Source of the DNA: CALVGQ01 sp031551965
GTDB taxonomy: Bacteria > Bacillota_I > Bacilli_A > Erysipelotrichales > Erysipelotrichaceae
DNA: 64,000 nucleotides
NCBI GenBank assembly: GCA_031551965.1
Contig: JAVBMW010000025.1
Location: forward strand, 62,001-126,000
Direction of reading: 5' to 3'
Shown: one piece after another, positions 42,021-49,525 of the stretch
Numbering within the stretch: the first letter of the stretch is position 1
Layout of the letters: each line of letters starts with the position of its first letter
Notes under the pieces: generated by a model
The model's database searches: none
The model's input: only the letters and a program-made list of their open reading frames with translations
What the model was told of the DNA's origin: nothing
Made by a program: the position numbers and the translations under genes

Positions 42021-43043
42021 ATGACTATTAAAATTCAAGAAACTTTAGTACAAGAAATAAAAGAAATACTTGAACGATCAAGAAGTAAAGTAATCAGAGA
42101 AGTAAATAAAGAATTGCTAATCACGAATTGGAAAATAGGTGAAGTAATTGTTCGGTATGAACAGAACGACAACATACGTGCGGAATATGGAGAAAAAGTT
42201 TTAGAACAGTTATCGAAAATGCTGATAAAGCAATTAGGAAAAGGTTTTTCGCTGTCAAATTTAAGATATATGAGGAGGTTTTATCAAGAATACTCAATTC
42301 GGCAGTCACTGACTGCCGAATTGACATGGACACATTATTGCGAACTAATGCGTATCTCAGATGCAAATAAAAGAAAATTTTATGAAAAAGAAACGATTAA
42401 CTCAAATTGGTCAGTGAGGGAACTTAAAAGACAAATTAGTACATCACTCTATGAAAGATTGCTTCTGTCAAAAGGAAAAATAAATAAGGAAGAAGTATTA
42501 AGGTTATCATCAGTCGGAATTGAAATGAATGATCCAAGAAATTTTATTAAGGATCCTTATGTCTTTGAGTTTTTGGGAATTCCAGAAAACAAACCAATGT
42601 TGGAAAGTGATTTAGAAAAAGCGCTATTAGATCAAATTAGTAAGTTTATGTTAGAACTAGGTAGAGGATTTATGTTTGTAGGAACTCAACAAAGAGTAAC
42701 ACTTGGTAATAATCATTATTATGCAGATATGGTGTTTTACAATAAGCCATTGCGTTCTTATGTGATTATTGAATTGAAGACTACAAAACTAATGCCAGAA
42801 GCAATAGGGCAACTAAATATGTATTTGAATTATTATGAAAAGGAAATTAATGATGATATTGATAATAAGCCTATTGGAATTATTTTGTGTACTGACAAAG
42901 ATGAGCTGACAGTTGAGTATGCACTTGGTGGTTTATCCAGTAATATATTTGCATCCCAATATACTTATTTTATACCTAACAAGGAACAACTATTACAGGA
43001 AGTTGAGAAAGTATTAAATAGAAACTATGTTTCTGCGGTATGA
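42021..43043 (+). CDS. DUF1016 (YhcG-like) PD-(D/E)XK nuclease family protein
   Basis: A 340-residue protein with the N-terminal DUF1016_N helical domain (residues 10-150: LLITNWKIGEVIVRYEQ, GKGFSLSNLRYMRRFYQEY, LTWTHYCELMRI) and a C-terminal PD-(D/E)XK fold (about 180-330). In the latter, DMVFYNKPLRSYVIIELKTTKL supplies the D...E-x-K residues and GIILCTDKDELTVEYALGG follows. Relatives are found near type I restriction loci and in mobile elements, but here it stands alone with no modification genes. No strong ribosome site is in front of ATG 42021; reinitiation after the short upstream frame is possible. Confidence 0.85.
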   Translation: MTIKIQETLVQEIKEILERSRSKVIREVNKELLITNWKIGEVIVRYEQNDNIRAEYGEKVLEQLSKMLIKQLGKGFSLSNLRYMRRFYQEYSIRQSLTAELTWTHYCELMRISDANKRKFYEKETINSNWSVRELKRQISTSLYERLLLSKGKINKEEVLRLSSVGIEMNDPRNFIKDPYVFEFLGIPENKPMLESDLEKALLDQISKFMLELGRGFMFVGTQQRVTLGNNHYYADMVFYNKPLRSYVIIELKTTKLMPEAIGQLNMYLNYYEKEINDDIDNKPIGIILCTDKDELTVEYALGGLSSNIFASQYTYFIPNKEQLLQEVEKVLNRNYVSAV

Positions 43044-43091
43044 CCCTCCTATATGAGGTCAAAAAGTCTAAGTCATAATCCTACAAATAAG

Positions 43092-43120
43092 TTGATTAAG
43101 CCTTTGTTTGTTGGTATAAT
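43092..43120 (+). promoter_or_regulatory. Promoter of T-box-metG
   Basis: TTGATT (43092-43097) and TATAAT (43115-43120) with a 17-bp spacer and an extended TGG before the -10. Confidence 0.75.
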
Positions 43121-43126
43121 ACTAAT

Positions 43127-43333
43127 GCAAAAGGTATTGAAGGAAAGAGTAGTTAAGATGGATTTTAAAGAGAGTTGTCATTTGGTGTAAGACAACATTG
43201 AAGTCTAATGAACATGGTTCCTGAACTGTTTATCCGAAAAGTAGGATAAAACGTGTCTTCGCGTTAAGAAGTAGAGTATAAATATAAGGTGGTACCACGC
43301 TTAATGCGTCCTTTGGGCTACCTTTTTTAATTT
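43127..43333 (+). promoter_or_regulatory. T-box leader of metG
   Basis: The leader ends in the T-box core AAGGTGGTACCACGC (43286-43300), then GCGTCC and a terminator arm GGGCTACCTTTTTT that pairs back with AAGGTGG. A stem I candidate contains an ATG triplet around 43208-43215 in the loop after GTTGTC/GACAAC. The downstream methionyl-tRNA synthetase makes tRNA-Met the expected effector. Confidence 0.9.
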
Positions 43334-43349
43334 TATCAGGAGGACTAAA

Positions 43350-45266
43350 ATGAAAGAAAAATATTATATTACGACCGCTATCGCTTATACATCAGGGAAA
43401 CCCCATATTGGGAACACTTATGAAATCGTATTAGCGGATAGCATTGCCCGTTACAAAAGAATGACTGGATACGATGTATACTTCATGACAGGAACAGATG
43501 AACATGGACAAAAGATTGAGGAAAAAGCAGCGGCAGCAGGACTTACTCCTCAAGCATTTGTAGATGGAGTTGCAGGGCAAATCAAAGATCTTTGGGATTT
43601 AATGAATTGTTCATATGATAAGTTTATTCGTACTACGGATCCTTATCATGAACTACAAGTTCAAAAGATTTTTAAAAAACTTTATGAACAAGGAGATATT
43701 TATAAATCTGAATATGAAGGTTTATATTGTACACCATGTGAATCATTCTTTACCGAAAGTCAGTTGGTTGATGGAAAATGTCCGGATTGTGGCCGGCCAG
43801 TAACGAAAGCGAAAGAAGAAGCTTATTTCTTTAAAATGAGTAAATATGCAGATCGTTTATTAAAACACATTGAAGATAATCCACAATTCATACAACCCGA
43901 ATCTCGTAAAAATGAAATGGTCAATAATTTCATTAAACCGGGACTTCAGGACTTATGTGTATCACGTACTTCATTTAAATGGGGTATTCCTGTCGATTTT
44001 GACGACAAACATGTAGTTTATGTTTGGATCGATGCTTTAAGCAATTACATTACGGGAATTGGATTTGATGCGGATGGAAATCATAGTGATTTATATAAAA
44101 AATTATGGCCTGCGAATGTTCATTTGATTGGTAAAGATATCTTGCGTTTCCATACAATTTATTGGCCTATCATGCTTATGGCATTGAATATTGAATTGCC
44201 TAAGCAAGTATTTGGACATCCTTGGCTACTTGTAGGTGATGGGAAGATGAGTAAGTCAAAAGGTAATACGATTTATGCTGATGATATCGCACATTTATTT
44301 GGTGTAGATGCCGTTCGTTATATCATGTTACATGAAATGCCTTTTGCACAAGATGGAACGGTAACCTATGAATTAATGATTGAACGTATCAATTCAGATT
44401 TAGCTAATATTCTTGGAAACTTAGTGAATCGTACTATCTCAATGAGTAATAAATATTTTAATGGTTTAGTACGAAATCCAAAAGTGGAAGAAGAAATCGA
44501 TCATGAGTTGATTGATTTAGCACTTGCAACACCTGATAAAGTACTTAAGAAAATGGATGAGCTACGAGTTGCGGATGCGATAGATGAAATCTTTACACTA
44601 CTACGCAGAAGCAATAAGTACATTGATGAAACTCTTCCTTGGGCATTGGCAAAAGATGAAACAAAACAAGATCGTTTAGCTACAGTCCTATATAATCTTC
44701 TTGAGAGTATTCGTTATGCAGCAGTGCTATTAAAACCTTATCTGCCAGATACAAGTGATAAGATATTAGAACAATTGAATACACAAAAGAAAGATTACGA
44801 TACATTAACGTCATTTGGACAATTAGAAGAAGGCATTAGTGTTACAAACACACCAACGATTTTATTTGCACGCTTAGATGAAAAAGAAACATTAGAAAAA
44901 ATTGAAGCAAGCAAACCAAAACCAGAAATAAAGGTGGAAACTAAAGAAGAGATCACATTTGATGATTTCATGAAAATTGAAATGAGAGTAGGTGAAGTTG
45001 TTTCTTGCGAGAAACATCCTAAAGCTGATAAATTATTAGTGTCTCAAATCAACATCGGACATGAAACTAGACAAATCGTTTCAGGGATCGCAACCTATTA
45101 TAAACCAGAAGAAATGGTTGGTAAGAAAGTAATAGTTGTCACAAACTTAAAACCAGCAATGCTTCGAGGAGTAGAGAGCCAAGGAATGATTCTTGCGGGA
45201 GCGACAGAAGATCAATTGGAAGTATTATCAATCGATAACTTGCCAGTAGGTACAATCGTAAGATGA
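43350..45266 (+). CDS. metG: Methionyl-tRNA synthetase
   Basis: A 638-residue class I synthetase. The HIGH-type motif is KPHIGN (residues 18-23) in YITTAIAYTSGKPHIGNTY. The zinc knuckle has CTPC and CPDC (about residues 127-147), and the KMSKS loop reads DGKMSKSKGN (about 299). An anticodon-binding helical domain follows. The final 105 residues are the EMAP-II/Trbp-like tRNA-binding domain (FDDFMKIEMRVGEV to PVGTIVR). AGGAGG precedes ATG 43350 after the T-box terminator. Confidence 0.97.
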   Translation: MKEKYYITTAIAYTSGKPHIGNTYEIVLADSIARYKRMTGYDVYFMTGTDEHGQKIEEKAAAAGLTPQAFVDGVAGQIKDLWDLMNCSYDKFIRTTDPYHELQVQKIFKKLYEQGDIYKSEYEGLYCTPCESFFTESQLVDGKCPDCGRPVTKAKEEAYFFKMSKYADRLLKHIEDNPQFIQPESRKNEMVNNFIKPGLQDLCVSRTSFKWGIPVDFDDKHVVYVWIDALSNYITGIGFDADGNHSDLYKKLWPANVHLIGKDILRFHTIYWPIMLMALNIELPKQVFGHPWLLVGDGKMSKSKGNTIYADDIAHLFGVDAVRYIMLHEMPFAQDGTVTYELMIERINSDLANILGNLVNRTISMSNKYFNGLVRNPKVEEEIDHELIDLALATPDKVLKKMDELRVADAIDEIFTLLRRSNKYIDETLPWALAKDETKQDRLATVLYNLLESIRYAAVLLKPYLPDTSDKILEQLNTQKKDYDTLTSFGQLEEGISVTNTPTILFARLDEKETLEKIEASKPKPEIKVETKEEITFDDFMKIEMRVGEVVSCEKHPKADKLLVSQINIGHETRQIVSGIATYYKPEEMVGKKVIVVTNLKPAMLRGVESQGMILAGATEDQLEVLSIDNLPVGTIVR

Positions 45267-45653
45267 TCAACTAAGCAGAGCTTAAATTAGGTTTGCTTTT
45301 TTTGAATTGGTTATATACTAATTAAAAAATATAACTTTTTCTTAATTTATTGACGTGAATAATATTTCTGCATATAATGAAAGTATAAGGAACATAAGCA
45401 TATTACTCAAAACACATAAATTTTTACAACAAATAAAAAAGTTATATTTAGCCTTATAAAATCATATATTAAAGGGGTGGTGGAAATGTTCTAATAAAAT
45501 GATATTTAATGAGGAACCTCGACCTCAATAAAAACGGAGGCCGTTTAACCACATTGCACGTGGCAATGAGGCTGAAAAAGAGGAACCCCAACCTCAAAAT
45601 AAAAGAGGCAATCATTCTTCATTCTAAAATATTGAAAGAGAAGAGGTGCCTAT
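45267..45653 (+). other. 387-base gap: promoter, inverted repeats and structured leader
   Basis: Contains a consensus promoter (TTGACG 45350-45355, 17 bp, TATAAT 45373-45378). It is flanked by a 14-bp inverted repeat AAATATAACTTTTT (45327-45340) and AAAAAGTTATATTT (45436-45449). The 270-base untranslated leader then holds four small hairpins (H1 45510-45527, H2 45532-45546, H3 45552-45568, H4 45580-45595). AGGCA (45606-45610) can pair with TGCCT (45647-45651) between the ribosome site and ATG. No class of known riboswitch is matched. A two-codon frame (ATG TTC TAA, 45486-45494) with GGGGTGG upstream is also present. Confidence 0.55.
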
Positions 45654-47543
45654 ATGAAGAAACGGTTTTTTTCACTCATGCTCGGGCTGATATTGATTTT
45701 TTCGCTCGTGCCTGCAATAAACTTATCGGCTGAAGGATATATTGAAAATTGGCTGAATGAATCTCATAAAGATAAATTCGCAAATAACGATTTTGATGGT
45801 CTAGACAGCTTTACTATTAATAACCCAATGAACATAGAAAACTTTGACTTAAATGATCCATATGCTGATTTTTCTTTCTGGCATTTTGTGGATACAAGCG
45901 GGAAGAGTAAAACAGCTTCTGTAACATTTTTAAATGATAATCAAGAGGAGATTACTTTTGACAATCTAGTTGCTTCATCGCAAGCAGGTGGAGGACAGCA
46001 TTATGCAGTGATCACACCATCTGGATGGAAGCTATTAGATGGAGTAAGTTTCTCTGAAGCGAGTGGAAACTTCAATCTTAGCCACTCAGGCAGACATGAA
46101 AGAATTGCGGGTAAAGTTTCGGTAATTGCAGATGTCGATAAATTCTATAACGAAGTAACGATCGACCGTTATCATGAAAGAGATGTAGTTGAATTCTATA
46201 AAAGAAGTGTTGATGAATACTACAAACGTACAGTAGATGAATTTTATCAACGTGATGTAGATGAATACTATTTACGTGATGTTCAAGAATTTTATCAAAG
46301 AAGTGTTGATGCGTATTATGAACGACCAGCACAAAGATTTTTTGTTCCGGTTTTCGCTAAGAAAATATCAGCAGCCTACGGAACACTAGTAACTCGTTTA
46401 ACTTATGATGCTAAAGCAAAACCGACAAATGGTGGAGCTTTCAACAATGGTCATACTTATGTTGCGATCAATGTTGCTGAAGCAAGTAAAGAAGGCGGAA
46501 TTTGGTATACAATCGCTGATTCCAGCAAAAACAATGGAAAGAAAACTCCTGATGAGTTCAATCGTCCAATTGACTACCAATACAATGTTCAAATCAAGGA
46601 TGGTAAAATGGTTATTACATTGGATGACCGTTTGATTGCGACTAGTGTTGGAGCTTATGTAGTAAATAATGTTAAGGATTTCCCTGGAAATGCACCTAAA
46701 CATTTTGCGAATAAAGTAACAGTTGATTTACCTAAAAACTATAAAGATACAGTTTATGCTTATGTTCACTTTGAAGGTGCAATGTGGTATACAACTGGAA
46801 ATTATGAGTTTTTAGAATGGCGTTATCGCAATACAGAATTTGGTGAGTATAAACTAATTGAAACAGTATTTGGGAATTATGAGTTAGTTGATACCCAATA
46901 TGGAGAATATGAACTAGCGGATACTAAGTATGGTAATTATGAGCTAGTAAACACTCAATATGGTCAATATGAACTTGTAAATACAATTTATGGTCAATAT
47001 GAACTTGTAGATACTCAATATGGAGAATATGAACTAGTTGATACAAAAATTAATAAAACAAAAGTACCAGTTGCATATACAGGAGGTTTAGTTTTAACGG
47101 TTGATGGTGTAGTGAAACCATTAAATGAAGTTTTCTTCTTAGATCCAGGAACATATACATTTATGTTAACAGGAAATGGAGAATTTGAACCGATTACTAA
47201 AGTAGTAACAATTATAGCAGCTGATAATGGTGTTGTTGATTTTGGAACAATTATTATTCAACTACCAGATCAAACTGTAGCAGAAAATGATCATTATGCA
47301 GATCGTGCAGCTGATAAAGACTACGCAGATCGTGAAACTGTGAAACATTTTGATGACTATGATGCAACTAAACATTATGCAAATCGTGAGGCAAAACTTC
47401 ATTACAATGATCGTGATGCAATTAAGAATTATGCAGATAAAGCACCAGTGAATCATTATGCAGATAATTATAACTTGCTTCCAGATGTTTATCTTGGAAA
47501 TGAAACTGATCCTTACAATGAACATGCAATAAGAATCAACTAA
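45654..47543 (+). CDS. Secreted protein with three tandem-repeat regions
   Basis: A 629-residue exported protein (signal peptide MKKRFFSLMLGLILIFSLVP, cut after NLSA). Region A (46169-46340) has about seven 8-residue repeats of the type DVDEFYQR. Region B (46832-47045) has seven 10-residue repeats of the type QYGEYELVDT. Region C (47290-47475) has about seven 9-residue repeats of the type HYADRAADK. A non-repeated domain with YDAKAKPTNGGAFNNGHTY and a PEGA-like beta segment lies between. No LPXTG or membrane anchor is seen, so it may be released or bound non-covalently. Tyr-rich repeats suggest an adhesive or structural role (inference). No known family recognised. Confidence 0.7.
   Translation: MKKRFFSLMLGLILIFSLVPAINLSAEGYIENWLNESHKDKFANNDFDGLDSFTINNPMNIENFDLNDPYADFSFWHFVDTSGKSKTASVTFLNDNQEEITFDNLVASSQAGGGQHYAVITPSGWKLLDGVSFSEASGNFNLSHSGRHERIAGKVSVIADVDKFYNEVTIDRYHERDVVEFYKRSVDEYYKRTVDEFYQRDVDEYYLRDVQEFYQRSVDAYYERPAQRFFVPVFAKKISAAYGTLVTRLTYDAKAKPTNGGAFNNGHTYVAINVAEASKEGGIWYTIADSSKNNGKKTPDEFNRPIDYQYNVQIKDGKMVITLDDRLIATSVGAYVVNNVKDFPGNAPKHFANKVTVDLPKNYKDTVYAYVHFEGAMWYTTGNYEFLEWRYRNTEFGEYKLIETVFGNYELVDTQYGEYELADTKYGNYELVNTQYGQYELVNTIYGQYELVDTQYGEYELVDTKINKTKVPVAYTGGLVLTVDGVVKPLNEVFFLDPGTYTFMLTGNGEFEPITKVVTIIAADNGVVDFGTIIIQLPDQTVAENDHYADRAADKDYADRETVKHFDDYDATKHYANREAKLHYNDRDAIKNYADKAPVNHYADNYNLLPDVYLGNETDPYNEHAIRIN
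46169..46340 (+). repeat. Repeat A, 24-bp period
   Basis: About seven units encoding 8-residue motifs EFYKRSVD, EYYKRTVD, EFYQRDVD, EYYLRDVQ, EFYQRSVD. Alternating FY/YY gives a 16-residue superperiod. Confidence 0.8.
46832..47045 (+). repeat. Repeat B, 30-bp period
   Basis: Seven units of ten residues: FGEYKLIETV, FGNYELVDTQ, YGEYELADTK, YGNYELVNTQ, YGQYELVNTI, YGQYELVDTQ, YGEYELVDTK. DNA identity between neighbouring units is high, so unit number may vary between strains. Confidence 0.85.
47290..47475 (+). repeat. Repeat C, 27-bp period
   Basis: About seven degenerate units of nine residues: HYADRAADK, DYADRETVK, HFDDYDATK, HYANREAKL, HYNDRDAIK, NYADKAPVN. Confidence 0.8.
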
Positions 47544-47566
47544 GTTAATTAACGCAATAAAAAAAG

Positions 47567-47593
47567 AGCCGCTAGAAAATCTGGCGGTTTTTT
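47567..47593 (+). terminator. Terminator of the repeat-protein gene
   Basis: Ten-base stem AGCCGCTAGA (47567-47576) with TCTGGCGGTT (47580-47589), two G-T pairs, then TTTT. Confidence 0.85.
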
Positions 47594-47605
47594 AATAAAA
47601 AAATG

Positions 47606-47680
47606 ACTACTCTAAGGCATTGATTTAGAGTAGTCTGAATACACGAAAGTCCTGTGGCAACGGGGAGTAACCACAGGACA
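47606..47680 (-). terminator. Two tandem hairpins ending the flavin reductase transcript
   Basis: On the minus strand GTCCTGTGG pairs with CCACAGGAC (47651-47680), ten bases after the stop. Next, GACTACTCTAA pairs with TTAGAGTAGTC (about 47606-47636), followed by ATTTTTTTATT. The second is a typical terminator; the first may protect the 3' end. Confidence 0.75.
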
Positions 47681-47689
47681 AGGAATAAA

Positions 47690-49441
47690 CTATTTTGCGT
47701 AGTTTGCAGCATTTTGACCTGCAATACGGCCAAATACTACGATATCACATACAGCGTTACCACCTAAGCGGTTACCACCATGAACACCACCAGTAACTTC
47801 ACCAGCAGCATATAATCCTGGGATCACATTTCCTGTAGTATCAACAACTTCAGTGTTTGTGTTGATTTTTAAACCACCCATTGTATGGTGAACACCTGGA
47901 GCAATTTTAACTGCATAATAAGGAGCTGTTTTCATGTCGTATTTAACTGTTGCTAAGTCATCACGGCCAAATTCAGCATCTTCTTTTGCCTCTACTGCTG
48001 CGATCCAACTATCCATAGTTGCAGTAATAGTTTCAACATCTGCACCGATTAATTCAGCTAATGCTGCATAGTCAGCACATTCGATCATGTAACCATTTTT
48101 TACATATCCTTGAACTACATTTGATCCTTCATAGAATGCAGCATCAACGATCAACCAAGCAACAGATTCAGGTTGTGCGATTACATTCGCAGAAACAACG
48201 TCACGAGTTAAGATTTCATTTGTGAAACGATTTCCTTCAACATTAACTAGAATTGCACCATCTCCACGTAAGCTTTCAGTAATTAAAGCTCCGTTAGATT
48301 GTACAACTGTTGGATGGATTTGAATTTCAGTCATATCAACTGTATCTGCACCAACAGCTGTAGCCATTTTAATACCATCACCAGTAATTGTACTAGCGTT
48401 AGTTGTAACATAACCAGTAAGTTCAGGTTTTAGTTCTGCAACCATTTCTAAGTTACCACCAAAACCACCACTTGCAACTACAACAGCTTTAGCATTGATT
48501 GTGTAATCAACATTTTCACCAGTTGCCTTAATACCAGTTGCAACACCATCAGTCATGATGATTTCTGTAGCTTCAGTGCTAAATAAGATTTCAACACCAG
48601 CATCTACAACAGCTTTTTCAAGAATTGGAACTAAGTAAGTACCAATTGATAAGATTTTTCCATTTTCATCAACTGGGCGGTGAGAACGATTTACGCTTGC
48701 TCCACCAGCTTTACCAACATCAGATAATGAAGCTCCGATTGAATCTAACCAAGCGATTGCATCAGCAGATTCCTCTGCCATTTTAGTAACTAGGTCGATA
48801 TTGTTTTTGTCATATCCACCTTTCATTGTATCATCAATGAATAATTGAACTGAATCATCAGCTAAACCAGAAGCTTCTTGGAACATTGTTTCAGCTGCAT
48901 TCATACCACCAGTTGAACGAGTTGTATTTCCTCCAACCATTGTTGATTTTTCAACTAAAATAACTTTTTTACCAGCATTAGCCGCTTCAATTGCAGCACT
49001 CATACCAGCACCACCTGCACCGATAATAACTACGTCAGCATCAAGTGTTTCAGCTGTTCTTTCTGCTGATCCTGTTTCAACTGGAACTAACTTACTAGCG
49101 TCAACACCAGCTTCTTTCAATGCAGCAGTTACTGCAGCCATAACGGCATTACTTGTAACCGTAGCAGTAGTAACTACATCAATGTTTACAGCTTGTGCCG
49201 CAACCATTTTTGCAGGTAATGTATTGATCGCAACAGAACCGATGCCATCAGTTTCACTATCCCCAACTACAGCTATACTTTGGATCGCATCATCAGTAAG
49301 CACTACTGTAGCGACTACTTCTCCACCAAATCCTTGAGCAGTACCTGTATATGTACCAGCTTTGAATTTAGTTTTGCTTCCGCATGCAGTAAGACTTAAT
49401 GCTAATAAAGCAGCGAGTAAAACTTTAAATCCTTTTTTCAT
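47690..49441 (-). CDS. FMN/FAD-containing flavin reductase lipoprotein (fumarate/urocanate reductase family)
   Basis: A 583-residue lipoprotein (lipobox LTA-C after MKKGFKVLLAALLALS). Residues about 25-110 form an FMN-binding domain (GTYTGTAQGFGGEVV, and TTATVTSNAV where FMN would be attached covalently by ApbE). The rest is an FAD-binding-2 domain: DVVIIGAGGAGMSAAIEAANAGKKVILVEK, VGGNTTRSTGGMNAAET, GGFGGNLEMV, TMGGLKINTNTEVVDTTGNVIPGLYAAGE, GGNRLGGNA (shown in parts). Relatives reduce fumarate, urocanate or similar enoates extracytoplasmically in anaerobic respiration. ATG 49441 follows GGGAGGAAAG. A sensor kinase gene precedes it on the same strand. Confidence 0.9.
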   Translation of the reverse strand: MKKGFKVLLAALLALSLTACGSKTKFKAGTYTGTAQGFGGEVVATVVLTDDAIQSIAVVGDSETDGIGSVAINTLPAKMVAAQAVNIDVVTTATVTSNAVMAAVTAALKEAGVDASKLVPVETGSAERTAETLDADVVIIGAGGAGMSAAIEAANAGKKVILVEKSTMVGGNTTRSTGGMNAAETMFQEASGLADDSVQLFIDDTMKGGYDKNNIDLVTKMAEESADAIAWLDSIGASLSDVGKAGGASVNRSHRPVDENGKILSIGTYLVPILEKAVVDAGVEILFSTEATEIIMTDGVATGIKATGENVDYTINAKAVVVASGGFGGNLEMVAELKPELTGYVTTNASTITGDGIKMATAVGADTVDMTEIQIHPTVVQSNGALITESLRGDGAILVNVEGNRFTNEILTRDVVSANVIAQPESVAWLIVDAAFYEGSNVVQGYVKNGYMIECADYAALAELIGADVETITATMDSWIAAVEAKEDAEFGRDDLATVKYDMKTAPYYAVKIAPGVHHTMGGLKINTNTEVVDTTGNVIPGLYAAGEVTGGVHGGNRLGGNAVCDIVVFGRIAGQNAANYAK

Positions 49442-49525
49442 ACTTTCCTCCCTGTATTTGATAATCAATTCACAAATACAAGATTAATTATAACGAAAAG
49501 AAATGAATAAACATTGTATAAATTA

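Noticed and set aside
45486..45600. Possible c-di-GMP riboswitch
   Set aside because: A few short segments look similar but the conserved GEMM core and tetraloop/receptor are absent.
45509..45733. 74-codon frame before the repeat protein
   Set aside because: It overlaps the signal-peptide region of the real gene in another frame, lacks a ribosome site, and the region behaves as a structured leader.
46832..47045. CRISPR-like 30-bp periodicity
   Set aside because: The repeats are in frame, have no spacers and encode YGEYELVDT motifs.
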